40,174 nt of DNA from Actinomycetota bacterium (GTDB taxonomy: Bacteria > Actinomycetota > Thermoleophilia > Gaiellales > Gaiellaceae), in assembly GCA_005884575.1 (NCBI GenBank), contig VAWW01000025.1, positions 7,572 to 47,745 on the forward strand. Reading direction: 5' to 3'. Numbering within the stretch: the first letter of the stretch is position 1; each line of letters starts with the position of its first letter. A model generated the notes under the pieces. It did no database searches, had not been told where the DNA came from, and saw only the letters and a program-made list of their open reading frames with translations. The translations under genes were made by a program, and so were the position numbers. Shown piece after piece: positions 23,781 to 32,624 of the stretch.

Positions 23781-25558
23781 GCGTGCTCGAGGTCGAGAAC
23801 CTCCGCATCGAGATCGAGGGGACGGGGATCGACATCGTCGACGAGATCTCGTTCCACATCGAGGCCGGCGAGGTGCTCGGACTCGTCGGCGAGTCGGGGT
23901 CCGGGAAGACGACCGTCGGGCTCTCGCTCCTCGGCCACCAGCGGCGCGGCGCGAAGATCGTCGCCGGGCAGGTGCGCGTCGACGGCAAGGACATCCTCGA
24001 GCGCTCGCCGGCGCAGCTGCGCGCGTTGCGCGGAGGCACTGTCTCCTACGTGCCGCAAGATCCGTCCGCGGCGCTGAATCCCGCGCTGCGGATCGGCAGG
24101 CAGCTGGAGGAGGTCCTCGCCGCGCACCGGTTCGGCAGCTCGCACGAGGAGCGGCTCCGCGAGATGCTCGAGGAGGTGCTCCTGCCGACGGAGCGGAGCT
24201 TCCTCCGCCGCTATCCGCATCAGCTCTCGGGCGGACAGCAGCAGCGCGTCGGCCTCGCGATGGCCTTCGCGTGCCGGCCGCGCGTGATCGTCCTCGACGA
24301 GCCGACGACGGGGCTCGACGTGACGACGCAGGCGCACGTTCTCGCGACGGTGCGGATGCTCTGCCGCGCACACGGTGTTGCCGCGCTCTACGTCAGCCAC
24401 GATCTCGCGGTCGTCGCCGCGCTGGCGGATCGCGTCGCGGTGATGTACGCGGGACGGATCGTCGAGATCGGCCGGGAGCGCGACCTCTTCCTCGCATCCG
24501 CGCATCCGTACGCACGGCGGCTGGTCGAGGCGATTCCGGAGATCTCCGGCGAGCACGAGCTCGTCGGCATCCCCGGTACGGCGCCGCGACCGGGTCATCG
24601 GCCCACGGGGTGCTTCTTCGCACCGCGCTGCGACTACGCGGTGGACATCTGCCGCGAGCAGTTCCCGCCGCGCGAGCGCGTCGCGGAGCGGCGCGAGGTC
24701 CGCTGCCACCGCTGGCAGGAGGTGCTGGCAGAGGCCGTGCACGACCGGCCGCTCGCGGCGGTGCGGACGAACGGCGCCTCGGCGGACGCGCTGATCTCGA
24801 TCCGGAACCTGCAGGCCGCCCACGGCGAGCGGCCCGTGCTCTTCGACATCGATCTCGACGTCGCGCCGCGCCAGTGCGTCGCGCTCGTCGGCGAGTCCGG
24901 CTCCGGCAAGACGACGCTCGCGCGCTGCATCGCCGGGCTCCACCGGAACTTCACCGGCGAGCTCGCGCTGCGCGGGATCCCGCTACGGCCGGGCGCGAGG
25001 AATCGTAGCCGCGACACGCGCCGCGACATCCAGTACGTCTTCCAGAGCCCGTACAGCTCGCTCAACCCGCGTAAGACGATCGGGCAGATCATCGGCCAGC
25101 CCCTGCGGCTCTTCTTCGACCTCCCGCGCCGCGACCAGCACGCACGGATCGTCCACGCGCTCGAGCGCGTCCAGCTCACGTCGTCGGTCGTCGACCGGTA
25201 CCCCCACGAGCTGAGCGGCGGCGAGCGGCAGCGCGTCGCGATCGCCCGTGCGCTGGTCTCGGAGCCGGCACTGCTCGTCTGCGACGAGGTCACGTCGGCG
25301 CTCGACGTGTCTGTGCAGGCTGCGATCGTCGACCTGATCGCGGAACTCCAGCGCGAGATGGAGCTGGGCTTGCTCTTCGTCACCCACAACCTCGCGCTGA
25401 TCCGGACGATCGCGCAGGAGGTGGCCGTGATGAGCGCCGGCCGGATCGTCGAGCATGGCCCGGTCGACCGGGTGCTCGACCAGCCGGAGGCCGAGTACAC
25501 GAAGCGGCTGCTCGCCGACACGCCGAGCCTCGAGTCGGCGCTCGCCATCGCCGAGTGA
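23777..25558 (+). CDS. Fused dual ATPase of the peptide-type ABC transporter (DppD-DppF fusion)
   Basis: 593 aa, two complete nucleotide-binding domains in one chain. NBD1 (about 1-260) has Walker A GESGSGKT (38-45), LSGGQQQRVGLAMA, VIVLDEPTTGLDVTTQ and YVSHDLAVVAALADR. It is followed by an oligopeptide-transporter C-terminal segment with the cysteine pattern TGCFFAPRCDYAVDICREQF that can hold an Fe-S cluster. NBD2 (about 340-590) has GESGSGKTT, ELSGGERQRVAIARAL and LVCDEVTSALDVSVQ, where Cys-Asp-Glu replaces the usual Leu-Asp-Glu. Both sites look active. ATG and GTG overlaps on both sides tie it to permease 2 and the serine hydrolase. Confidence 0.93.
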   Translation: MSVLEVENLRIEIEGTGIDIVDEISFHIEAGEVLGLVGESGSGKTTVGLSLLGHQRRGAKIVAGQVRVDGKDILERSPAQLRALRGGTVSYVPQDPSAALNPALRIGRQLEEVLAAHRFGSSHEERLREMLEEVLLPTERSFLRRYPHQLSGGQQQRVGLAMAFACRPRVIVLDEPTTGLDVTTQAHVLATVRMLCRAHGVAALYVSHDLAVVAALADRVAVMYAGRIVEIGRERDLFLASAHPYARRLVEAIPEISGEHELVGIPGTAPRPGHRPTGCFFAPRCDYAVDICREQFPPRERVAERREVRCHRWQEVLAEAVHDRPLAAVRTNGASADALISIRNLQAAHGERPVLFDIDLDVAPRQCVALVGESGSGKTTLARCIAGLHRNFTGELALRGIPLRPGARNRSRDTRRDIQYVFQSPYSSLNPRKTIGQIIGQPLRLFFDLPRRDQHARIVHALERVQLTSSVVDRYPHELSGGERQRVAIARALVSEPALLVCDEVTSALDVSVQAAIVDLIAELQREMELGLLFVTHNLALIRTIAQEVAVMSAGRIVEHGPVDRVLDQPEAEYTKRLLADTPSLESALAIAE

Positions 25559-26586
25559 CGCGCGGCTTCGAGGCCGTCGCCGAGGAGTTCGATCCCGGCC
25601 CCGGTGCCGCGTTCGCGGCGACCGTCGACGGCGAGCTCGTCGTCGACCTCTGGGGCGGACCGGGCTGGCAGGAGGACACGCTCTGCCTCGTCTTCTCCGG
25701 GACGAAGGGGTTCGTCGCCGCATGCCTGCTCCTGCTCGTCGAGCGCGGCGAGCTCGAGCTGGACGCGCCCCTCGTGCGCTACTGGCCGGAGTTCTCCTCG
25801 CGCCGCGTGCTCGTCCGGCATGTCGTGTCGCACACGACCGGCTTGCCGGGGATGCGTCCGCCGCCGACGATGGAAGAGCTGCTCGACGGCGAGCGGGCGG
25901 CCGCGCGGCTCGCGCAGCAGACGCCCTTCTGGGAGCCGGGGACGCGGCTCGCATACCACGCACTGACGTACGGCTTCTTCGCAGGCGAGCTCGTCGGGCG
26001 GATCGACGGGCGCAGCGTCGGCACGTTCTTCGCGGAGGAGATCGCCGCGCCGCTCGGCCTCGACCTTTGGATCGGGCTGCCGCCGGAGCTCGAGCCGCGC
26101 GTCGCGCGGCTCGTCCGCGGGCCCGGCTACGGCGCGTCGTCGTACGACGCCGACCCGGAGCTGCTCGCCGCGGTCTACGGGCCGATGTTCGAGAGCTTCT
26201 CGTGGAACGATCCGGCGCTCCACGCCGCCGAGATCCCGGCCGCGAACGGGATCGGGACGGCCCGTTCGATCGCGCAGCTCTACGGCTCGCTCGACCGGAT
26301 TCTGAAGCCGGAGACGGAGCGCCTCGGCCGCAGCGAGCTGTCACGCGACCGCTGTGCGATCACGCAGCGCCCGTATGCGTTCGGCGTCGGCTTCGAACTG
26401 CAGACCGAGCTCGGGAGGTTCGGGCCGCCGCCGGCGGCGTTCGGCCATACCGGCTCCGGCGGCTCGACGCACGGCTACTGGCCGGAGGAGCGCGTCGGCT
26501 TCTCGTACGTCCCGAGCGAGCTGCGGCCGGAACCGGAAGACGACCGCGGCAGGCGAATGCTCGCTGCCCTGCACGCGTGCGTCTAG
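25555..26586 (+). CDS. Serine hydrolase, class C beta-lactamase/EstB family
   Basis: 343 aa. The SxxK motif is S-G-T-K (48-51), the tyrosine motif reads YHA (134-136) rather than YxN, as in esterases of the EstB/LACTB group, and a late GHTGSGGS supplies the third motif. No signal peptide is visible, so it is probably cytoplasmic and not a resistance enzyme. GTG start overlaps the transporter ATPase stop (GTGA), so it is the last gene of that operon. It would act on the imported compound, hydrolysing an ester or amide. With carnitine enzymes next door, an O-acyl-carnitine or carnitinamide-like substrate is possible but speculative. The stop overlaps the convergent sulfatase stop in a shared CTAG. 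Confidence 0.85.
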   Translation: MTRGFEAVAEEFDPGPGAAFAATVDGELVVDLWGGPGWQEDTLCLVFSGTKGFVAACLLLLVERGELELDAPLVRYWPEFSSRRVLVRHVVSHTTGLPGMRPPPTMEELLDGERAAARLAQQTPFWEPGTRLAYHALTYGFFAGELVGRIDGRSVGTFFAEEIAAPLGLDLWIGLPPELEPRVARLVRGPGYGASSYDADPELLAAVYGPMFESFSWNDPALHAAEIPAANGIGTARSIAQLYGSLDRILKPETERLGRSELSRDRCAITQRPYAFGVGFELQTELGRFGPPPAAFGHTGSGGSTHGYWPEERVGFSYVPSELRPEPEDDRGRRMLAALHACV

Positions 26587-27986
26587 GGCCGTCGCGCCCG
26601 CTCGAGCGTCGCCCAGAAGTCGTCGCCCGAATCGATGTAACGCGCGTCGCCGGCCGGATGGTCCCACTTCGTCGCGCGGCCGGTCATCAGCGCGTTCGCG
26701 ACGAGGCGGTGGCGGGCCTGGCTCGCCCGCACCTCGCGGTCGAGCGCCTCGAGATCCCAGCGCGCGTCGGCCGCCGCGCGTAGGCCGGCGTGGCCGTCGA
26801 GATTGACGCGCTCGCCGGGATCCGCGGCGACGTCGTAGACCAGATCCGGCTCGCCGAGTGTGCGAATGAGCTTCAGGTTCCCCCGCACGAGCGTGACCTG
26901 CGGCGAGCGCACGCCCTCGGCGAGGTACTCGAGCGCGACGTCCCGCCGCGGCAAATCGCGCACCAGGCTGTGGCCCTCGAAGTTGCCGCCGGCAAGATCG
27001 ACGAGCGTCGGCGAGAGATCCAGGAGCGAGACGGGCCGGTCGATGCGCCCTGGTGCGAATCGCGTCGGCGCATGGACGATCAGCGGCACGCGGATCGAAT
27101 CCTCGAACGGCGCCATCTTGTACCAGAGGCCGCGCTCGCCGAGCATGTCGCCGTGGTCCGAGCTGAACAGGACCACTGCATCGTCGGGCAGTGCCTCGAG
27201 GATGCGACCGAGGTGGTCGTCGACGAGCGAGATCGCACCGTAGTAGCCGCGCCGCGCGGCGAGCACCTGCTCGTCCGAGACGGGGATCCGCTCCGCGTCG
27301 ACCATCGCGCGCAACCGGTGCGTCGATGGGTCGCCCGCCGGCTGAGGAAATGCAGGCGGATCGATCTCGACGCCGTCGTAACGCTCCCAGTACTCGCGCG
27401 GCACCTCGTACGGGTCGTGCGGATGCGTGAACGAGACGACGAGCAGCAGCGCGCGCGGATCGTCCGACCGCAGCGTCTCGAGCGACCGCCGCACCACCTC
27501 GTCGTCGTAGTCGAGCTGCAGCGTGCGCTCGACCGGCCCGGCGCGAAGCACGCTGCTCAGCTCGTGGTACCACGGCAGCCGCTCGTCCTCGGCGAGCTCC
27601 CAGTCCGCCACCCAGTCGAACCCCGCCGGGTAGACGTCCGTCATCGGCCGCTCCTCGAACCCATGCAGCTGGTCGGGCCCGATGAAGTGCATCTTCCCGA
27701 TGAGGACGGTCCGGTAGCCGAGCAGCCGCAGCCGGTGCGCGAAGGTCGGCACCGACGCGGGCAGCTCGCTCGCGTTGTCGTACACCCCGCTCTCGGAGGG
27801 CAACAGTCCGGTCATCAGCGCGGCGCGCGACGGGACGCACAAGGGCGAGGCGCAGTACGCCCGCTCGAAGACCACGCCCTCGCGGCCCAGCCGCTCGAGA
27901 TTCGGCGCAATCGCTCGCGGCAGCGCGGCCGCCGAGAGCTGGTCGGCCAGGACGAGGACGATGGTCGGCTTGTTCACATCGTGCAT
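26583..27986 (-). CDS. Type I sulfatase, choline-sulfatase-like
   Basis: 467 aa. The sulfatase signature [11 protein letters not shown] has Cys50, which would be converted to formylglycine. Metal ligands are in LVLADQ (Asp14/Gln15 region) and [10 protein letters not shown], and GKMHFIG provides the active-site Lys/His. The C-terminal tail with ATKWDHP and a terminal WATLERA resembles the choline-sulfatase extension, so choline O-sulfate to choline plus sulfate is the most likely reaction. No signal peptide, as in BetC. ATG at 27986 lies 8 nt downstream of a GATAAT -10, so it is probably leaderless. Divergent from the carnitine operon with 23 bp between starts. No formylglycine-generating enzyme is in the window. 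Confidence 0.85.
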   Translation of the reverse strand: MHDVNKPTIVLVLADQLSAAALPRAIAPNLERLGREGVVFERAYCASPLCVPSRAALMTGLLPSESGVYDNASELPASVPTFAHRLRLLGYRTVLIGKMHFIGPDQLHGFEERPMTDVYPAGFDWVADWELAEDERLPWYHELSSVLRAGPVERTLQLDYDDEVVRRSLETLRSDDPRALLLVVSFTHPHDPYEVPREYWERYDGVEIDPPAFPQPAGDPSTHRLRAMVDAERIPVSDEQVLAARRGYYGAISLVDDHLGRILEALPDDAVVLFSSDHGDMLGERGLWYKMAPFEDSIRVPLIVHAPTRFAPGRIDRPVSLLDLSPTLVDLAGGNFEGHSLVRDLPRRDVALEYLAEGVRSPQVTLVRGNLKLIRTLGEPDLVYDVAADPGERVNLDGHAGLRAAADARWDLEALDREVRASQARHRLVANALMTGRATKWDHPAGDARYIDSGDDFWATLERARRP

Positions 27987-28002
27987 TGTGTGGGATTATC
28001 GT
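27973..28002 (+). promoter_or_regulatory. Compact promoter for the carnitine operon, with a sulfatase -10 on the other strand
   Basis: Plus strand: TTCACA (27973-27978), 18-bp spacer, TATCGT (27997-28002), then 7 nt to ATG 28010, so transcription would start at the start codon. Minus strand: GATAAT (28000-27995) lies 8 nt before ATG 27986. Two divergent genes 23 bp apart thus share one AT-rich core and both look leaderless. Confidence 0.55.
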
Positions 28003-28009
28003 GAACGCG

Positions 28010-28906
28010 ATGAACTGGGACGTGTTCATCACCTGCGCCGTCACGGGGGTCGGCGACACCGTGGGCAGGAGCGATCGTGTCCCGGTCACGCCGGAGCAGA
28101 TCGCGGACTCGGCGATCGAGGCGGCGGAGGCGGGAGCGGCCGTCGTCCATATCCACGTGCGCGACCCGGAGACCGGCGCCGGCTCGCGCGACCCGATTCT
28201 CTACCGCCGGGTGGTCGAGCGGATCAGGGCATCCGGCACCGACGCCGTGCTCAACCTGACCGCCGGGATGGGCGGCGACCTCGTGCTCGGCGGCGACGAG
28301 ACGCCGGTTCCCTTCGACGCGGACGGAACGGACCTCGCGGGCGCGACCGAACGGCTCGCGCACGTCGAGGAGCTGCTGCCCGAGATCTGCACGCTCGACT
28401 GCGGCTCGATGAACTTCGCAGCGGGTGGGGATTACGTGCTGCTCAACACACCCGGGATCCTCCGCGCGATGGCACGCCGCGTGCAGGAGCTCGGCGTCCG
28501 GCCCGAGCTCGAGGTCTTCGACACGGGCCACCTGTGGCTCGTCAAGGACCTGATCGCCGAAGGGCTGATCGACGAGCCGGCGCTGATCCAGCTCTGCACC
28601 GGGATCCCCTACGGCGCGCCCGACGATCCGGCGACGCTGCTCGCGATGGTCAACCAACTGCCGCCGGGTGCGATCTTCTCGACGTTCTCGATCGGCCGGA
28701 TGCAGCTGCCGTGGGTCGCGATGGCCGCGCTCGTCGGCGGCAACGTCCGCGTCGGCCTCGAGGACAACATCTACCTCTCTCGCGGACGGCTTGCGTCGAA
28801 CGGCGATCTCGTCGAGCGCGCAGTGCGGGTCCTCGAGTCGATGAACGTCAACGTGCTCGGCCCCGAGGCGGTCCGCGAGAAGCTGCGGCTGCGGGCACGC
28901 GTGTGA
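28010..28906 (+). CDS. Beta-keto acid cleavage enzyme (BKACE), probable 3-dehydrocarnitine cleavage
   Basis: 298 aa TIM-barrel enzyme of the DUF849/BKACE (Kce) family, which condenses a beta-keto acid with acetyl-CoA to give acetoacetate and a new acyl-CoA. Zn ligands are His47 and His49 in VVHIHVRD, and Glu251 in VGLEDNIYL. The N-terminal ITCAVTG and GSMNFA are conserved. ATG 28010 was chosen (in-frame GTG at 28001). It overlaps, via GTGA, a carnitine dehydrogenase/thioesterase fusion. This assigns it to the 3-dehydrocarnitine subgroup: 3-dehydrocarnitine plus acetyl-CoA gives betainyl-CoA and acetoacetate. The specificity follows from context and known co-occurrence, not from residues I can verify. 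Confidence 0.9.
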   Translation: MNWDVFITCAVTGVGDTVGRSDRVPVTPEQIADSAIEAAEAGAAVVHIHVRDPETGAGSRDPILYRRVVERIRASGTDAVLNLTAGMGGDLVLGGDETPVPFDADGTDLAGATERLAHVEELLPEICTLDCGSMNFAAGGDYVLLNTPGILRAMARRVQELGVRPELEVFDTGHLWLVKDLIAEGLIDEPALIQLCTGIPYGAPDDPATLLAMVNQLPPGAIFSTFSIGRMQLPWVAMAALVGGNVRVGLEDNIYLSRGRLASNGDLVERAVRVLESMNVNVLGPEAVREKLRLRARV

Positions 28907-30360
28907 TCGTCGGCCTGCTCGGCGGCGGCGTGATCGGCGGCGGCTGGGCGGCCCGCTTCCTGCTGAACGGGATCGACGTCCGGCTCTACGACCCGGATCC
29001 GGAAGCGCCGCGGAAGGTCGAGGAGATGGTCGAGAACGCGCGGCACGCGCTCGGGCGCCTGACCTTCATGCCGCTGCCCGAGCCCGGGACGCTGACCTTC
29101 GCGGCGACTCCGGAGGACGCGGCCGACGGCGCCGACTTCGTGCAGGAGAGCGCACCCGAGCGAATCGAGCTGAAGCGCGAGCTGCTCGTAGCGGCGAGCC
29201 GGGCGGCGCGACGGGACGTCGTGATCGCATCGTCGACCTCCGGCCTGCTCCCGACCCGGCTGCAGGAGGGGATGCATGCGCCGGAGCGACTGACGGTCGG
29301 CCATCCGTTCAACCCGGTCTACCTGCTCCCGCTTGTCGAGCTCTGCGGCGGGACGCGCACCGCGCCGGAGACATTGGAGCGGGCGGCGGACGTCTACCGC
29401 TCAGTCGGCATGCACCCGCTCGTCGTCCGCCAGGAGATCGACGGCTTCATCGCCGACCGGCTGCTCGAAGCGCTCTGGCGCGAGGCGCTCTGGCTCGTCA
29501 GCGACGGCGTCGCGACCGCCGAGGAGGTCGACGACGCCATCCGCTACGGGCCGGGCCTGCGCTGGTCGGTCATGGGCACCTTCCTCCTCTACCGGATCGC
29601 CGGCGGCGACGAGGGGATGCGTCACTTCATGGCCCAGTTCGGCCCGGCGCTGCAGTGGCCGTGGACGAAGCTGACCGACGTCCCCGAACTGACGCACGAG
29701 CTGCTGCAGCGGCTCGAGCAGCAGTCGGACGGGCAGGCCGGCGGCCGCTCCGTCCGCGAGCTCGAGCGGCTGCGAGACGACTGCCTCGTCGACGTCCTCA
29801 AGGCGCTTCGCATGCACGGCACCGGCGCGGGCGAGACGCTCGCCGAGTACGAGCGCACGCTGTACGCACGCGGGCCGGCCGCGGCCGACGGCGACGGCTC
29901 GGCGCCGCTCCGGCTGCTGGAGACGCGCGTCCTCCCGGAGTGGGTCGACTACAACGGTCATGCAAACGAGACGATGTACCTCCGCGTCAGCAGCGAGGCC
30001 GGCGACGTGCTGCTGCGGCTGATCGGGATCGACGCCGAGTATCTCCGCGGCGGTGGCAGCTACTACACGGTCGAGACGCACATCTGCCATCTCGGCGAGG
30101 CGCACGCAGACGAGCGGCTGCACGTGACGACCCAGATCCTCGGCTGCGACGAGAAACGGCTCCACACGTTCCATCGCGTCATTCGATCGTCGGACGAGGA
30201 GGTCCTCGCGACGGTCGAGCAGATGCTCCTGCACGTGGACACGACGGCCGGGCGCGCGGCGCCTGCGAAGCCGGAGGTGCTCGAACGGGTGCGGCGGATC
30301 GCCGAGGCGCACGAGTCGCTGCCCGCGCCCGAGCGGGCCGGGAGGCGCATCGCCTCGTGA
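28903..30360 (+). CDS. lcdH: Carnitine 3-dehydrogenase / betainyl-CoA thioesterase fusion
   Basis: 485 aa. Residues 1-320 are a 3-hydroxyacyl-CoA-dehydrogenase-like domain: NAD loop [16 protein letters not shown], catalytic His134/Glu146 in [19 protein letters not shown] (the LLPLVE wording is typical of carnitine dehydrogenase), and helix [19 protein letters not shown]. Residues about 337-465 are a hot-dog thioesterase ([38 protein letters not shown]). This fusion is known for L-carnitine degradation: the first domain makes 3-dehydrocarnitine and the second hydrolyses betainyl-CoA to glycine betaine. The 20-aa linker ([14 protein letters not shown]) is low complexity. GTG start overlaps the BKACE stop. 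Confidence 0.9.
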   Translation: MIVGLLGGGVIGGGWAARFLLNGIDVRLYDPDPEAPRKVEEMVENARHALGRLTFMPLPEPGTLTFAATPEDAADGADFVQESAPERIELKRELLVAASRAARRDVVIASSTSGLLPTRLQEGMHAPERLTVGHPFNPVYLLPLVELCGGTRTAPETLERAADVYRSVGMHPLVVRQEIDGFIADRLLEALWREALWLVSDGVATAEEVDDAIRYGPGLRWSVMGTFLLYRIAGGDEGMRHFMAQFGPALQWPWTKLTDVPELTHELLQRLEQQSDGQAGGRSVRELERLRDDCLVDVLKALRMHGTGAGETLAEYERTLYARGPAAADGDGSAPLRLLETRVLPEWVDYNGHANETMYLRVSSEAGDVLLRLIGIDAEYLRGGGSYYTVETHICHLGEAHADERLHVTTQILGCDEKRLHTFHRVIRSSDEEVLATVEQMLLHVDTTAGRAAPAKPEVLERVRRIAEAHESLPAPERAGRRIAS

Positions 30361-31481
30361 CGGACGAGCTGCTCGCGACCGCGCGCCGGTTCGCGGCGGA
30401 GGAGCTGCGGCCGGTCGCGCTCGCGTACGACGAGAGCGAGGAGTTTCCGCGCGCGGAGCTGCTGAAGGCCGCGAAGCTCGGACTCACCTGCTTCGACCTC
30501 CCACGCGAGTACGGCGGCGGCGGCGTCGAGAGCCTGCTCGACGCGTGCCGCGTGATGGAGGAGCTCGCCTGGGGCGACAGCCCGATCACGTGGGTGATCC
30601 TGCAGGGCGGGTTCTTCGCCGGGCCGATCCTCGCGCTCGGCAGCGACGAGCAGAAGCAGCGCTGGCTGCCGCCGCTCTGCTCCGCCGAGCCCCCCGACTG
30701 CGCGGTCGCCATCACCGAGCCGGGCGCGGGCTCCGACGCGGCGGCGATCGAGACGGAGGCGCGGCGCGTCGACGGCGGCTACGTCCTCGACGGCGACAAG
30801 AAGTTCATCGGCAACGCGCACATCGCGGAGTGCGCCGTCGTCTTCGCCACGACGGCGCCCGGCTCGCGCTCGAAGGGAATCACCGCGTTCGTCGTCGAGC
30901 ACGGCGACGAGGGCTTCCGGCGCGGCGCGCGGCTGCCGAAGATGGGCAGTCGCTGCTTCCCCGCCGGCGAGCTGCACTTCGAGGAGTGCTTCGTCCCCGA
31001 GGACCGGCGGCTCGGCGACGAAGGCGAGGGCTTCTCCGGCTTGATGCGGGTCTTCGACCGCGCACGCGTCCAGCTCGCGGCGAACTCGCTCGGGATCGGC
31101 CGCGCGGCGCTCGAGCACGCGGTCGACCACGCGAAGGAGCGGCAGGCGTTCGGCAAGCCGATCCACGAGTTCCAGGCGGTCTCATTCCGGCTCGCCGACG
31201 CGAAGCTGAAACTCGAACAGGCGCGCCTCCTCACCCATCACGCCGCGCAGCTCGCCGACCACGGGCAGCCGTTCGCGACCGAGGCGGCGATGGCCAAGCT
31301 CGCCGCGTCGGAGGCGGCGTGGTTCGCGACGTGGTCCGCCGTGCAGACGCTCGGCGGCGCGGGCTACGTCCGCGACTCGCCGGTGCAGAAGTGGCTGCGC
31401 GACGCGAAGCTCGACGAGATCTGGGACGGCACGAGCGACATCATGCGCCTGATCGTCGCCCGCAGCCTGTTCCCCAAGTAA
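30357..31481 (+). CDS. Acyl-CoA dehydrogenase with Asp at the catalytic-base position
   Basis: 374 aa FAD acyl-CoA dehydrogenase. FAD/substrate motifs are AITEPGAGSDAAA (118-130), KKFIGNAHIAE, GSRSKGITAFVVE, and the C-terminal QTLGGAGYVRDSPVQKWLRDAK. The catalytic glutamate of medium-chain-type enzymes lies in 'IYEGTS'; here the motif is IWDGTSDIMRLIVAR, giving Asp357. Either this enzyme uses the shorter acid or its base lies elsewhere, as in some family branches. GTG start overlaps the previous stop. Being last in the carnitine operon, it may act on gamma-butyrobetainyl- or crotonobetainyl-type CoA esters or on an acyl chain released from acyl-carnitine. Confidence 0.9.
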   Translation: MTDELLATARRFAAEELRPVALAYDESEEFPRAELLKAAKLGLTCFDLPREYGGGGVESLLDACRVMEELAWGDSPITWVILQGGFFAGPILALGSDEQKQRWLPPLCSAEPPDCAVAITEPGAGSDAAAIETEARRVDGGYVLDGDKKFIGNAHIAECAVVFATTAPGSRSKGITAFVVEHGDEGFRRGARLPKMGSRCFPAGELHFEECFVPEDRRLGDEGEGFSGLMRVFDRARVQLAANSLGIGRAALEHAVDHAKERQAFGKPIHEFQAVSFRLADAKLKLEQARLLTHHAAQLADHGQPFATEAAMAKLAASEAAWFATWSAVQTLGGAGYVRDSPVQKWLRDAKLDEIWDGTSDIMRLIVARSLFPK

Positions 31482-31487
31482 TAAGAA

Positions 31488-31871
31488 CTACCTGGCGAAG
31501 CCCGCGCGCTCGGCGTCGGTGATCGGCCTCGAGCGGCCGGTCTCCGGGTCGCGGGCGACGATCACGGCCTCCGCCTCGGCGGCCACCTCGCCGGCCTCGG
31601 TGACGACCCGCTCCTTCGTGCGGACGCTCGAGTTGCCGACGTCGCCGAGCTCGCAGCTGGCCACGACGGCCGCGTCCGCGAGGGTCAGCTCGCGCTTGTA
31701 GTCGATCTCCACGCGCGCGAGTACATAGTCCCAGACGGTTGCGGAGTCGCCGACCGCGCGCTCGACCCAGGCCGTGCGCACCTCCTCGAGGTACGAGAGG
31801 TAGACGGCGTTGTTGACGTGCCGCGACGCGTCCAGGTCCGCCCAGCGGATCTCGATCCGGCGCTCGTACAC
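31488..31871 (-). CDS. 4HBT-type hot-dog thioesterase
   Basis: 127 aa single hot-dog domain. IRWADLDASRHVNNAVYLSYLEEVR carries the catalytic-Asp and HVNN pattern of acyl-CoA thioesterases (YbgC/4HBT group), followed by VEIDYKRELTLADAAVVASCEL and VRTKERVVTEAGEVAAEAEAV. The GTG at 31871 is the only reasonable start, 2 nt after the enoyl-CoA hydratase stop, so the two are co-transcribed. It is convergent with the carnitine operon, with 6 nt between stops. It could release CoA from the product of the hydratase; the substrate is unknown. Confidence 0.86.
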   Translation of the reverse strand: MYERRIEIRWADLDASRHVNNAVYLSYLEEVRTAWVERAVGDSATVWDYVLARVEIDYKRELTLADAAVVASCELGDVGNSSVRTKERVVTEAGEVAAEAEAVIVARDPETGRSRPITDAERAGFAR

Positions 31872-31873
31872 GC

Positions 31874-32593
31874 TCAGCTCTGCCGGTGGTCCTCGGTCTG
31901 CGACAGCATCCCGTACGCGAGCCGCTCGAGCAGGATGCCCGCCTGGCGCGAGGCCTCGGGCATGACGTCGATCGCCTGCTTCGTCAGCGACACGGCGAGC
32001 CGAGGCTGCTCGGCGAGTTGCCGCCCGAGCTCCAACGCGCGTGCGCGCGCCCCGCCCTCTTCGACGACGTCCGTCAGCAGCCCCGCCGCCAGCGCCTCGT
32101 CCGGGCCGAACCGCCCGCCGAGCAGCATCAGGTGCTTCGCGCGCGCCGGGCCCGCAAGGCGCACGAGCCGGTGCGTTCCGCCGGAGCTCGGGAGGATCCC
32201 GAGGGAAACCTCGGGGAAGCCGAAGACCGCGGTCCGGTCGGCGACGCGGAAGTCCGTCGCGAGCGCGAGCTCGAGCCCGCCGCCGAGGCAGTAGCCGTGA
32301 ATCGCGGCGATCGTCGGCTGCGGCAGCGCGGCGACGCGCTCGTAGACGTGGCCCGCCCCCTGGTAGTACGCGGCGACCCCCTCCGGCGTTCGCTCGCCGA
32401 GCTCGGTCAGGTCCGCGCCGGCCGAGAACGCACGGCCCTCGCCGGCGATCACGACGCACGCGCTCGTCCGCACCGCCTCTCCGTCGAGCTCCTCGCCGAG
32501 CGCAGTCTCGAGCGACGACGACAGCGCATTCAGCTTCTCGGGACGGTTCAGCGTCAGCAGGCAGACGGCCCCGTCGCGCTCGATCTCGATCAT
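31874..32593 (-). CDS. Enoyl-CoA hydratase/isomerase (crotonase family)
   Basis: 239 aa. The crotonase fold includes CLLTLNRPEKLNALSS, oxyanion-hole loops AFSAGADLTEL (55-65) and GYCLGGGLELA, and both catalytic glutamates of hydratases, Glu108 in GGLELA and Glu128 in FPEVSLG. It is about 15-20 residues shorter than classical hydratases because of a compact N-terminal half. ATG at 32593, divergent from the amine oxidase with 31 bp between starts. It could provide a beta-oxidation step for the acyl-CoA dehydrogenase of the carnitine cluster, though it lies on the opposite strand. Confidence 0.9.
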   Translation of the reverse strand: MIEIERDGAVCLLTLNRPEKLNALSSSLETALGEELDGEAVRTSACVVIAGEGRAFSAGADLTELGERTPEGVAAYYQGAGHVYERVAALPQPTIAAIHGYCLGGGLELALATDFRVADRTAVFGFPEVSLGILPSSGGTHRLVRLAGPARAKHLMLLGGRFGPDEALAAGLLTDVVEEGGARARALELGRQLAEQPRLAVSLTKQAIDVMPEASRQAGILLERLAYGMLSQTEDHRQS

Positions 32594-32610
32594 GGCCAAG
32601 GCGGCGAGTG

Positions 32611-32616
32611 TACAAA
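32611..32616 (+). promoter_or_regulatory. Putative -10 of the amine oxidase gene (leaderless)
   Basis: TACAAA (TACAAAT extended) lies 8 nt before ATG 32625 in a 31-bp divergent gap, leaving no room for a leader or SD. The -35 would fall inside the hydratase gene; none is obvious. Confidence 0.4.
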
Positions 32617-32624
32617 TCACCGGC

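Noticed and set aside
25555..26586. Beta-lactamase resistance gene
   Set aside because: No signal peptide, the YxN motif is YHA, and it is co-transcribed with a transporter next to carnitine genes; an intracellular esterase/amidase role is more likely.
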